Translations under genes and position numbers: made by a program
Part shown: in pieces, positions 52,238 to 62,530 of the stretch
Numbering within the stretch: position 1 is the stretch's first letter
Layout of the letters: every line of letters begins with the position of its first letter
Notes under the pieces: model-generated
What the model was told of the DNA's origin: nothing
Seen by the model: only the letters and a program-made list of their open reading frames with translations
The model's database searches: none
Origin: Variovorax sp. CF313
GTDB taxonomy: Bacteria; Pseudomonadota; Gammaproteobacteria; Burkholderiales; Burkholderiaceae_C
Direction: 5' to 3'
Assembly: GCF_000282635.1 (NCBI RefSeq)
Contig: NZ_AKIW01000027.1
Span: 58,471 to 122,470 of the forward strand
DNA: 64,000 nt

Positions 52238-54133
52238 TTACCCCGCTCCGAGTGCCAGTGCAACGCGGTAGGTGATGAAGCACGCCATGTAGGCCAGCGC
52301 AAAGAGATAGCCGGCCATGATCCAGACGTACTTCCACGAGCCTGTCTCGCGCTTCACGGCCGCGAGCGTCGAGATGCACTGCGGCGCGAACACGTACCAG
52401 ACCAGCAGCGACAGCGCGGTAGCCAGCGACCAGCTGCCCGCGATCAGCGGCTCCAGCTGCCCCGCCACGTCGTCGCCCGTGGCCGACAGCGCATACACCG
52501 TGCCGAGCGCTCCCACGGCCACCTCGCGCGCCGCCATGCCCGGCACCAGCGCGATCGAGATCTGCCAGTTGAAGCCGATGGGCGCGAAGATGTGCTCCAG
52601 CCCGCGGCCGATCATGCCGGCCAGGCTGTACTGGATGGCCGGCCCGGTCGCGCCTTCCGGCGGCGAGGGGAAGGTCGACAGGAACCACAGCAGGATGGTC
52701 AGCGTGAGGATGATCGTGCCCACGCGCTGGATGAAGATCCAAGCCCGTTCGTACAGGCCCAGCGCCAGGTTGCGCGGGTTCGGCCAGCGGTAGGCGGGCA
52801 GCTCCATCAGCAGCGGCGAATGCGAGGTGCTGTCGCGAAAGCGCTTCATCACCCAGGCCACGGCCATCGCCGAGACGATGCCGAACACGTACAGCGCGAA
52901 CAGCACCACGCCCTGCAGGTTGAACACGCCGCCCACCGTGCGCGCCGGAATGAAGGCCGCAATCAGCAGCGCATACACCGGCAGCCGCGCCGAGCAGGTC
53001 ATGAGCGGCGCGATCATGATGGTCGTGATGCGGTCGCGCCAGTTGCTGATGGTGCGCGTGGCCATCACGCCGGGAATGGCGCAGGCGAAGCTCGACAGCA
53101 GCGGAATGAACGAGCGGCCCGAGAGGCCCACGGTGCCCATCACGCGATCGAGCAGGAAGGCCGCACGCGGCAGGTAGCCCGAGTCTTCCAGAGCGAGGAT
53201 GAAGAGGAAAAGAATCAGGATCTGCGGCAGGAAGACGATCACGCCGCCCACGCCGGCGATGACCCCGTCGACCAGCAGGCTCTGCAGCATGCCCTCCGGC
53301 ATGTGCGCCTTGAGCAGGCTGCCCAGCCCCTCGGTGCCGGCCTTGATGGCGTCCATCGGCACATTGGCCCAGCTGAACACGGCCTGGAACATCAGGAACA
53401 TGGTGACGGCGAGCACCAGCATGCCCCACAGCGGATGCATCACCACGCGGTCGATGCGGTCGCTGGTGGCGAGGCTGCCCGCCGGCTCCTTCACCGCCAG
53501 GCCGAGGATGCGGCGCACCTCGCGCTGCGTGGCCAGCACGTCGTCGAGCCCCGGTGCCTGCCAGGGCCGCGGCGCAGCGGCGGCCACGGGCGTGTCGAGC
53601 GCTTCGAGCAGGCCCTGCGCGCCACCGCTGTGCACGCCGACCGTCTCGATGACCGGCACGCCCAGTTCGCGAGAGAGCACCGCCGTGTCGACCGCGATGC
53701 CCTGCTTCCTGGCCATGTCGGTCATGTTGAGCGCCACCACCATCGGCAGGCCCAGCCGCCTGGCCTCGAGCACCAGCCGCAGGTTCAGGCGCAGGTTGGT
53801 GGCGTCGGTGACGCACACCAGCAGGTCGGGCAAGGCTTCCTTGCTCCGGCCGGTGACGACGTCGCGGGTGACGGCCTCGTCGGCGCTCAGCGCGTTCAGG
53901 CTGTAGGCACCCGGCAGGTCGAGCACGAACACGCGGCGGCCCGATGGCGTGCGCAGCGTGCCTTCCTTGCGCTCGACCGTCACGCCGGCGTAGTTGGCCA
54001 CCTTCTGGCGGCTGCCGGTGAGCAGGTTGAACAGCGCGGTCTTGCCGCAGTTGGGGTTGCCCAGCAAGGCGATACGGCCGGGCTGAGCGGTAGGCGCGAG
54101 GCGCCCGGGACCCTGGATGACGGCTTCAACCAT
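52238..54133 (-). CDS. feoB: Ferrous iron transporter FeoB
   Basis: 631 residues. N-terminal G-protein domain: GNPNCGKTALFN (G1, near residue 26), DLPGAYS (G3), NMTD (G4). C-terminal membrane domain has about 8-10 helices with the duplicated Gate motifs around residues 280-400 and 430-620, and the conserved Cys in SSFACAIPGVMATR. It imports Fe2+. At ~630 residues it is shorter than E. coli FeoB (773) because the cytosolic helical spacer is short; this is common in betaproteobacteria. It overlaps feoA by 8 bp. Confidence 0.95.
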   Translation of the reverse strand: MVEAVIQGPGRLAPTAQPGRIALLGNPNCGKTALFNLLTGSRQKVANYAGVTVERKEGTLRTPSGRRVFVLDLPGAYSLNALSADEAVTRDVVTGRSKEALPDLLVCVTDATNLRLNLRLVLEARRLGLPMVVALNMTDMARKQGIAVDTAVLSRELGVPVIETVGVHSGGAQGLLEALDTPVAAAAPRPWQAPGLDDVLATQREVRRILGLAVKEPAGSLATSDRIDRVVMHPLWGMLVLAVTMFLMFQAVFSWANVPMDAIKAGTEGLGSLLKAHMPEGMLQSLLVDGVIAGVGGVIVFLPQILILFLFILALEDSGYLPRAAFLLDRVMGTVGLSGRSFIPLLSSFACAIPGVMATRTISNWRDRITTIMIAPLMTCSARLPVYALLIAAFIPARTVGGVFNLQGVVLFALYVFGIVSAMAVAWVMKRFRDSTSHSPLLMELPAYRWPNPRNLALGLYERAWIFIQRVGTIILTLTILLWFLSTFPSPPEGATGPAIQYSLAGMIGRGLEHIFAPIGFNWQISIALVPGMAAREVAVGALGTVYALSATGDDVAGQLEPLIAGSWSLATALSLLVWYVFAPQCISTLAAVKRETGSWKYVWIMAGYLFALAYMACFITYRVALALGAG

Positions 54134-54428
54134 GGTTGGCGGCTCCCGGCGTGACGTGGATCAGCGCGGCCTCGTGGCGGCGCAGTGCGAAGGTGGTGTG
54201 GCCGAGGCGGACCGCCAGCGGTTCGCGGCCCGGAATGCCGCTGGCGACGATGCGCACGGCCTCGCCGGGCACGAAGCCGATTTCCGTCAGGCGCAGGACC
54301 AGTTCGCGGCCGTCCGCATCCTCGGGGCGCGCCACGTCGAGCACGGTCGCCCACTGGTTGTTCGGAAGCTGGTCGAGGCGCAGGGCGACGGCGGTGGTCG
54401 GTGCTGCGCCGAAATCGATGGTTCGCAC
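54126..54428 (-). CDS. feoA: Ferrous iron transport protein A
   Basis: 100-residue SH3-like protein: LRLTEIGFVPGEAVRIVASG and the REPLAVRLGHTTFALRRHEAALI end typical of FeoA. It acts with FeoB at the inner face of the membrane. The start is GTG at 54,428; no ATG or TTG in frame gives a better N-terminus. A Fur-like site lies about 45-65 bp upstream. Confidence 0.9.
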   Translation of the reverse strand: MRTIDFGAAPTTAVALRLDQLPNNQWATVLDVARPEDADGRELVLRLTEIGFVPGEAVRIVASGIPGREPLAVRLGHTTFALRRHEAALIHVTPGAANHG

Positions 54429-54473
54429 GGTGAGATGACGCCCGGAATATCGGGCGCGCCGGTAAGCAAAGGC

Positions 54474-54495
54474 TAGATGCTAGCAATTCTCACTC
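54474..54495 (-). promoter_or_regulatory. Candidate Fur box upstream of feoA
   Basis: Minus-strand GAGAATTGCTAGCATCTA (54,491-54,474) resembles the Fur box, matching about 9 of 19 consensus positions, and contains the palindrome TGCTAGCA. Position ahead of feoAB fits iron-dependent repression, but the match is moderate. Confidence 0.35.
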
Positions 54496-54580
54496 ACAAA
54501 AACCTGACCAACCCCCTCAAAAGCATGGAAGCCCGGCAAATCGGGGGGTTTTCGCTCGGTTCGGCCGCCCCGTGCGGGGC

Positions 54581-55042
54581 TCAAGCGGCCAGTTCGACGA
54601 CGCGTGCGGTGACGGCATCGCCGTCGATCAGCAGTTCGGCCACGGCGATGGGCAGCTTGAACCGGCGCGGGCCCGCGCTGCCCGGGTTGACGTACAGCAC
54701 GCCGCCGCGCTCCGCGATCTTCGGCTGGTGCGAATGGCCCGAGACGACCACGCGCACGCCGGCCGCGGACGGGTCGATCCCGAGTTGCGCGAGGTCGTGG
54801 ATGGCATGGAGGCGCACATCGCCGAATTCCAGCAGTTCGGTTTCAGCGATCGCCTCGGCCCAGGGCTCGCGGTCGTTGTTGCCGCGCACGGCCGTCAGCG
54901 GCGCGATGGCTGCGAGCGCCTCGAGGATGCCGGCGCTGCCGATGTCGCCGCCATGCACGATGAAGTCGCTGCCTTTCAGGAAAGCGACGGCCTCGGGCCG
55001 CAGGAGCCCGTGGGTGTCGGAAATGAGGCCGATGCGGAGCAT
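54581..55042 (-). CDS. YfcE/MJ0936-type metallophosphoesterase
   Basis: 153 residues with a complete calcineurin-like phosphodiesterase metal site: GLISDTHG (D-x-H), HGGDIG (GD), VRGNND (GN[HD]), HAIHD and VSGHSH (GH-x-H). These small enzymes hydrolyse phosphodiesters; the cellular substrate is unknown. It lies 36 bp downstream of aconitase. The 152 bp between its stop and feoA contain two GC-rich hairpins (54,566-54,579 and around 54,515-54,552) without good T-tracts. Confidence 0.9.
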   Translation of the reverse strand: MLRIGLISDTHGLLRPEAVAFLKGSDFIVHGGDIGSAGILEALAAIAPLTAVRGNNDREPWAEAIAETELLEFGDVRLHAIHDLAQLGIDPSAAGVRVVVSGHSHQPKIAERGGVLYVNPGSAGPRRFKLPIAVAELLIDGDAVTARVVELAA

Positions 55043-55078
55043 GGAAGAAGAAAGGCCTCTCGGAAAAACAAGCCCGTG

Positions 55079-57943
<2,865 letters not shown>

Positions 57944-58096
57944 GGGGGAACTCCTGTTTGTTCGTGGAAGCCTCTCAAAGATATCAGGGTTCGATGTCAA
58001 CGGCTGTAGTCGGTCTTCCCTGCTGACGCCTTGCCGGGCCATGTTCCTCATGGCGAAAAATGCCGGGGACAGGGGTGTCGCCGGCATTCCGCGATC

Positions 58097-58531
58097 TCAC
58101 CAGCGGCCAGCCGGCTCCAGGCCGGAAACCACGCGGGCACCGCCGCGGGTGCGGCGCAGCCCGGTCCATTGCAGCTCGGCCAGCACGACCACGCAGGCCA
58201 CCTGAGCCAGCACCCAGGCCATGCCCAGCGCAGTGACCGGGAAGATGCCGCTCACCAGCAGCGCGACGCTGGCCACGGCCCAGCCGAAGTTGCCGGCGAC
58301 GACCAGGCCGATGAGGGTACGCGGCGGCGCGCGGCGGCTGGCCATGAAAGCAGCGGCAGCCGCATAGGCCAGCAGAAAAACGCCCGTACCCGTGAGCAGC
58401 GGCGCCGGCAGGCCGGTCAACCTGGCCAGTGCGCCGGTGAACGCCACTTGCAGCGCGCCCGTCGCGGCGCAGGAAGCGGCATCGGCCCACATCACGTTGG
58501 GCAGGAAACGGGGGGATGCGAAGACGGACAT
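58097..58531 (-). CDS. Small four-helix membrane protein of unknown function
   Basis: 144 residues with four hydrophobic segments (near residues 16-36, 42-62, 74-95 and 98-122), no signal peptide and no cysteine-rich or catalytic motif. It has a good ribosome-binding site (AAGGAG). It is divergent from the XRE regulator gene with 133 bp between starts, so the regulator may control it. It is separated from aconitase by about 150 bp. Confidence 0.75.
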   Translation of the reverse strand: MSVFASPRFLPNVMWADAASCAATGALQVAFTGALARLTGLPAPLLTGTGVFLLAYAAAAAFMASRRAPPRTLIGLVVAGNFGWAVASVALLVSGIFPVTALGMAWVLAQVACVVVLAELQWTGLRRTRGGARVVSGLEPAGRW

Positions 58532-58664
58532 GTGAATCTCCTTGGGGGGTTACGCCGCAAGCCAGCCCTGCCGCGTTGGAGCCCATGATTCCGGCCGGCG
58601 TGGATCGCGTCGATGACCTGGGAGGTCATGGCGCCGCGCCGCCGGCGCGCCAGAATGCAGCCCC

Positions 58665-59510
58665 ATGAACATCACCCGCTCCCACCTGTCCAAGGCCAGC
58701 CAGCCCGGCGCGCGCGACCCGTTCGGCGCCCACCTGCGGCACTGGCGCACCCATCGCCGCCTGAGCCAGCTCGACCTGGCGCAGGAGGCCGAGGTCTCGA
58801 CCCGGCACCTGAGCTACGTGGAAACCGGCCGCGCCGCGCCCAGCCGCGAGATGGTGCTGCGCCTGGCCGAGCGTCTCGAGGTGCCGCTGCGCGAACGCAA
58901 TGCGCTGCTGGTGGCCGCGGGCTTTGCGCCGATGTACCGGCAGCGCTCGCTCGACGATCCGGCGATGGCCGCCGCACGCCGCGCTGTCGACCTGGTGCTG
59001 AAGGGGCACGAGCCCTTTCCCGCGCTGGCCGTGGACCGCCACTGGAACCTGGTGGCGCACAACGCGCTGGTGCCGATGCTGATGGAAGGCGCCGCGCCCG
59101 AGTTGATGCAGGCGCCCATCAACGTGATGCGGCTGAGCCTGCATCCCGACGGCGTGGCTCCGCGCATTGCCAATCTCGCCCAATGGCGCACCCATCTGCT
59201 CGAACGGCTGCAGCAGCAGATCGCCGCCACCGGCGACGCGGTGCTGCAGGAATTGCATGACGAGCTGGAGGCCTACCCTCCACCCGCGGTCAGCCACGAC
59301 CTGCCCGCCATCGACACGGCACTGTCGGCCATTGCGGTGCCGATCCAGTTCGTCACGCCGAACGGGGTGCTGAGCTTCATCAGCACCACCACCATCTTCG
59401 GCACGCCGGTGGACGTCACGCTGCAGGAACTGGCTGTGGAATCGTTCTTCCCGGCCGATGAGCAGACCGCTGCGGCGCTGACGGCGTTGGCGGCGCAGGC
59501 GACGGCTTGA
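58665..59510 (+). CDS. XRE-family transcriptional regulator with MmyB-like ligand-binding domain
   Basis: 281 residues. N-terminal helix-turn-helix of the Cro/CI type: LRHWRTHRRLSQLDLAQEAEVSTRHLSYVETGRAAPS (residues ~24-60, quoted in part). The C-terminal ~170 residues match the MmyB-like domain found in methylenomycin regulators, which binds small ligands, possibly lipids or fatty acids. Divergent from the four-helix membrane protein, the probable target. It converges on the next gene with a 15 bp gap. Confidence 0.9.
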   Translation: MNITRSHLSKASQPGARDPFGAHLRHWRTHRRLSQLDLAQEAEVSTRHLSYVETGRAAPSREMVLRLAERLEVPLRERNALLVAAGFAPMYRQRSLDDPAMAAARRAVDLVLKGHEPFPALAVDRHWNLVAHNALVPMLMEGAAPELMQAPINVMRLSLHPDGVAPRIANLAQWRTHLLERLQQQIAATGDAVLQELHDELEAYPPPAVSHDLPAIDTALSAIAVPIQFVTPNGVLSFISTTTIFGTPVDVTLQELAVESFFPADEQTAAALTALAAQATA

Positions 59511-59525
59511 AAGCCTGTGACTGGC

Positions 59526-60140
59526 TCAGCGCTTCTTCGGAGGCTGGCCCGCGGCACCGGCCGGGGCTGCGCCAGTAACTGCGGCCGGGTCCCGCCAGCC
59601 GTATTCAACGTAGCGGCGGATGATCAGGCAGCCCGGCGGCGAATCGATCAGCGAGACCGAGGAGGTGGGCTCCTTCTCGTCGGTGTAGACCGCGTAGTTG
59701 GGCAGCAGCCGCGTCATCTTGTAGCTCGCCAGCTCCTGCTGCCCGACGCTCGCGCAGGTGAAGGGCGCGACCGAGATGCGCTCGGCCGACACAGTGCAGG
59801 CGCCGCTGTCGTCGGGAATGGCGGTGATCGACGCGGCCACGCCGGCGTTCGGAAACTCCATGCCGATCAGCGAGAACATCGGCCCGGCGTCGGGGCGCTT
59901 GCGGTCCCAGTCGAGCAGCACGTCGTGGCTGCGGCTGCCCTGCACGGTGAGCGTGGAAAGCCGCGTGATGGCGGGCAGGCAACGCTTGATGCCCACGCTG
60001 GTTGCTGCGCGCGTGAGCGTGTCCTGCGGCGCCGCCGGTGGCGCCTGGGGCACCAGCACGCCCTGCGCGAGTGCAACACCTGCAGCGCCCCACGACAGGG
60101 CGGCAAGCAGCAGGCGGGGGAATCGTTGGTTCGGCGTCAT
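59526..60140 (-). CDS. Small exported protein of unknown function
   Basis: 204 residues with an N-terminal signal (LLLAALSWGAAGVALAQ, cleavage near residue 25). The mature region has three cysteines, no recognised domain, and a Pro/Ala/Gly-rich C-terminus. It is the last gene of a three-gene run: its ATG overlaps the stop of the DUF2827 gene, so it is translationally coupled to it. A periplasmic or surface role linked to the DUF2827 proteins is inferred only from this coupling. Confidence 0.75.
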   Translation of the reverse strand: MTPNQRFPRLLLAALSWGAAGVALAQGVLVPQAPPAAPQDTLTRAATSVGIKRCLPAITRLSTLTVQGSRSHDVLLDWDRKRPDAGPMFSLIGMEFPNAGVAASITAIPDDSGACTVSAERISVAPFTCASVGQQELASYKMTRLLPNYAVYTDEKEPTSSVSLIDSPPGCLIIRRYVEYGWRDPAAVTGAAPAGAAGQPPKKR

Positions 60141-61297
60141 CCCGGTCCTCGTGCGTAAAGGTTCTCGATGGCGGCGGTGTACGTTCGCACGTTGTCCTCG
60201 CCCTCGGGGTCGAGCGTCGCGATGAAGCGGCGCGCGCGTTCGCGGTAGGCCGGCAGATCGGCGTCGTGTTCGGCGAAGGCGCGCTGCAGGGCGCGACCGC
60301 CCTCCTCGCAGTCGAAGCCGTGATAGCGGTAGCCGCAGTCGCCGATGAGGTGCGAGTTGTGGATCAGCGGATAGCCGCCGTACAGGGCCTCGTAGTAGAG
60401 GTAGTTCTGCGCGTTCTCCCAGTGGTGCGCGAACACGGCGTCGATCTTGCCCGGCATCACCTGGTAGACCGGGAAGCGCCCCTCGAAGGTGGCCAGCCCG
60501 TGCTGCACGATGTCCAGGCTTTGCGCGAAGCCGATGAACAGCGGCTTGTCCTTCAGATGGAAGCTGTTGTAGACCCACATCTTCTCGATCAGCCGCGGCT
60601 GCGCGCGGTGCGCCGCCTCGCAGCCGAGCATCGGGATGAAGCTCGTCTTCACCATGCAGATGTTGGGCTCGAAGATGGCCACGCGCCACTGCTTGCGGCC
60701 GGGTTCGTAGGCAAACGGCGGACTCTGCGGCGCGCGGGCCATGGCGCGCTCCAGCACCATCGGGCTCCAGAGGTGAGGCATCAGCCGCACTGGCGCGCGG
60801 AAGGTGCTCTCGAAGTAAGGCTTGCACGACACCTCGTACTCGGGGATCGTCCAGACCTCGTCGTATGGTGCGCCAGAGACCAGCAGGCCGTGCGGCTTGT
60901 CGAAGATCATCCGCTCGATGTCGATCACGTAGTCGTTGCCCACACGCATCGAGACGATCTTGCCGCCGCGTTCGCGAAACGCCACGGACCACGACATGGC
61001 CAGCTGGGCACTCATCTCGATCATGAGATCGAGCTCTTGTGCGGCCGTGGCCATGTCGATGATGGGCACCGGCGAGTCGGCCAGAAAATTGGTTGCATCC
61101 GCAGGACCGCCGTCGCCGCCGCCGGCCACCAGCACGGCGCTTTCCACGCGCGGCGAACGCAGCAGCAGCATCACGAGGAACAGGCAGTTCTGGTAGACGC
61201 CGTTCTCCCACAGGCTCTGCTCGCCCTTGCGGATAAAGATGGAAACGCCGACCTTCAGCTTGGCCGGCATGGTGGTCTTTTTCTGCGCTTCGCTCAT
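60137..61297 (-). CDS. DUF2827 protein, glycosyltransferase-like (copy 2)
   Basis: 386 residues. N-terminal half carries a Rossmann-like alpha/beta domain; the C-terminal half has a GT-B-like nucleotide-sugar region: IDAVFAHHWENAQNYLYYEALYGGYPLIHNS (in part, near residues 280-315) then a helical end. The E-x8-E spacing (WENAQNYLYYEAL) and the ALYGGYPLIHN turn resemble retaining GT-B enzymes. It is a close paralogue of the next gene upstream, with ATGA overlaps on both sides. Function is not established; a glycosyltransferase is my inference. Confidence 0.8.
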   Translation of the reverse strand: MSEAQKKTTMPAKLKVGVSIFIRKGEQSLWENGVYQNCLFLVMLLLRSPRVESAVLVAGGGDGGPADATNFLADSPVPIIDMATAAQELDLMIEMSAQLAMSWSVAFRERGGKIVSMRVGNDYVIDIERMIFDKPHGLLVSGAPYDEVWTIPEYEVSCKPYFESTFRAPVRLMPHLWSPMVLERAMARAPQSPPFAYEPGRKQWRVAIFEPNICMVKTSFIPMLGCEAAHRAQPRLIEKMWVYNSFHLKDKPLFIGFAQSLDIVQHGLATFEGRFPVYQVMPGKIDAVFAHHWENAQNYLYYEALYGGYPLIHNSHLIGDCGYRYHGFDCEEGGRALQRAFAEHDADLPAYRERARRFIATLDPEGEDNVRTYTAAIENLYARGPG

Positions 61298-62445
61298 GCG
61301 GCGCTCCTCACGCCGTCGGCACGGAATGCGGCATTGCCGCCCACCAGGTGCAGCAGGCGCTGCGCATAGCCGTCGACGTTCGCCCGGTGGAGCGGATCGA
61401 GCGTCTCGAAGACCCGCAGGGAGCGCGTGCGGTAGTCGTGCAGTTGCCTGTCGTGGCTGCGCACCGCCTGCAGCAGTTGCGCCGCGCCGGCGGCGATGTC
61501 GAAGTCGGGGTAGTAATAGCCGGCATCGCGCAGCCAGGGCGAGTTGTGCACCAGCGGGTAGTTGCCGTAGAGCGCATCGAGGTAGCTGTAGTTCTGGTCG
61601 TTCTGCCACTGGTGCGAAACCACCGCATCGGCGAACTGCACCATGAAGCCCGCGAAGTCGTGCCGGCCGTGGAAGATCGCCTTGTGCTGGCGCACGATGT
61701 CGAGCGAGTTCGCCAGGTACAGCATCGTCGGGTGGTCCTTGACGTGCAGGGTGTTGAGCACCTGCATCGAGGCCACGGCGGTTGGGTCGGCGCGATAGGT
61801 CCCGTCGCAGATCAGCATGGGCACGCTGCTGGACTTCACCACCGAGATATTGGGCTCGAAGATCGCCACCCGAAACCCCGGCTGCTCGGCCGTGCGCGGC
61901 GTGTAGCCGAAACGGTGGCCCGCGGCCTCGACCTCCGCGACGCGCTGGGCCAGGAACTGCGGCGACCAGAGATACGGCACCTCGAACACCGGGCAGCGGT
62001 GCATGGTGCGCATCATCGGCGCGAACACCGCGTCCTTGGGCAGCAGCCACACCTCGTCGCAGCGGTCGGGCTTGCTGAAGTGGCCCTTGTCGGTGAACAC
62101 GATCGGCTCGGCCAGCGCCGCGAAGGGCTGGCCCACGCAATGGAACACCACGCGGCCGCCGCATGCGCGGAAGTAGGAGAGCCATTGCACGTCGAGCGCG
62201 CCGGCCATCTCGATGACCACGTCCAGCGCATCGGTCAGGTCGCGGGCCCGCCCGAAAGCCAGGCCCATGGCGGCCAGGTCGACCTGTGGCGGCATGCTCG
62301 GCTGGTCGCCGGCGTCGACCAGGGTCACGGATTCGACGAACTCGATGCGTTGCAGCAGCCGGGCGAGAAACAGGACGTTCTGCCCCATTCCGTTTTCCCA
62401 GATGTTCTGCCCCGCGTGGGTGAGGACTGAAATACCAATGCGCAT
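61294..62445 (-). CDS. DUF2827 protein, glycosyltransferase-like (copy 1)
   Basis: 383 residues, same architecture as its downstream paralogue: MRIGISVLTHAGQNIWENG at the N-terminus, the FRVAIFEPNISVVKSSS block, then the GT-B-like QWQNDQNYSYLDALYGNYPLVHNSPWL segment (split near residue 305). It is the first gene of a three-gene operon that follows the adhesin gene across a strong terminator. Tandem paralogues may modify different acceptors or act together. Confidence 0.8.
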   Translation of the reverse strand: MRIGISVLTHAGQNIWENGMGQNVLFLARLLQRIEFVESVTLVDAGDQPSMPPQVDLAAMGLAFGRARDLTDALDVVIEMAGALDVQWLSYFRACGGRVVFHCVGQPFAALAEPIVFTDKGHFSKPDRCDEVWLLPKDAVFAPMMRTMHRCPVFEVPYLWSPQFLAQRVAEVEAAGHRFGYTPRTAEQPGFRVAIFEPNISVVKSSSVPMLICDGTYRADPTAVASMQVLNTLHVKDHPTMLYLANSLDIVRQHKAIFHGRHDFAGFMVQFADAVVSHQWQNDQNYSYLDALYGNYPLVHNSPWLRDAGYYYPDFDIAAGAAQLLQAVRSHDRQLHDYRTRSLRVFETLDPLHRANVDGYAQRLLHLVGGNAAFRADGVRSAA

Positions 62446-62463
62446 GGGGGCGAAGTGTGTACC

Positions 62464-62502
62464 AAAAAAAAAACGGCTCCCGCACCGTCAGCGCGGGAGC
62501 CG
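62464..62502 (-). terminator. Strong Rho-independent terminator after the autotransporter gene
   Basis: Stem CGGCTCCCGC (62,474-62,483) / GCGGGAGCCG (62,493-62,502) with a 9-base loop and, on the minus strand, ten T residues. It separates the adhesin gene from the DUF2827 operon and lies just 20-30 bp before the first DUF2827 start. Confidence 0.95.
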
Positions 62503-62530
62503 CCCGGTCAGGGGCGATTCAGCGGCTTGC

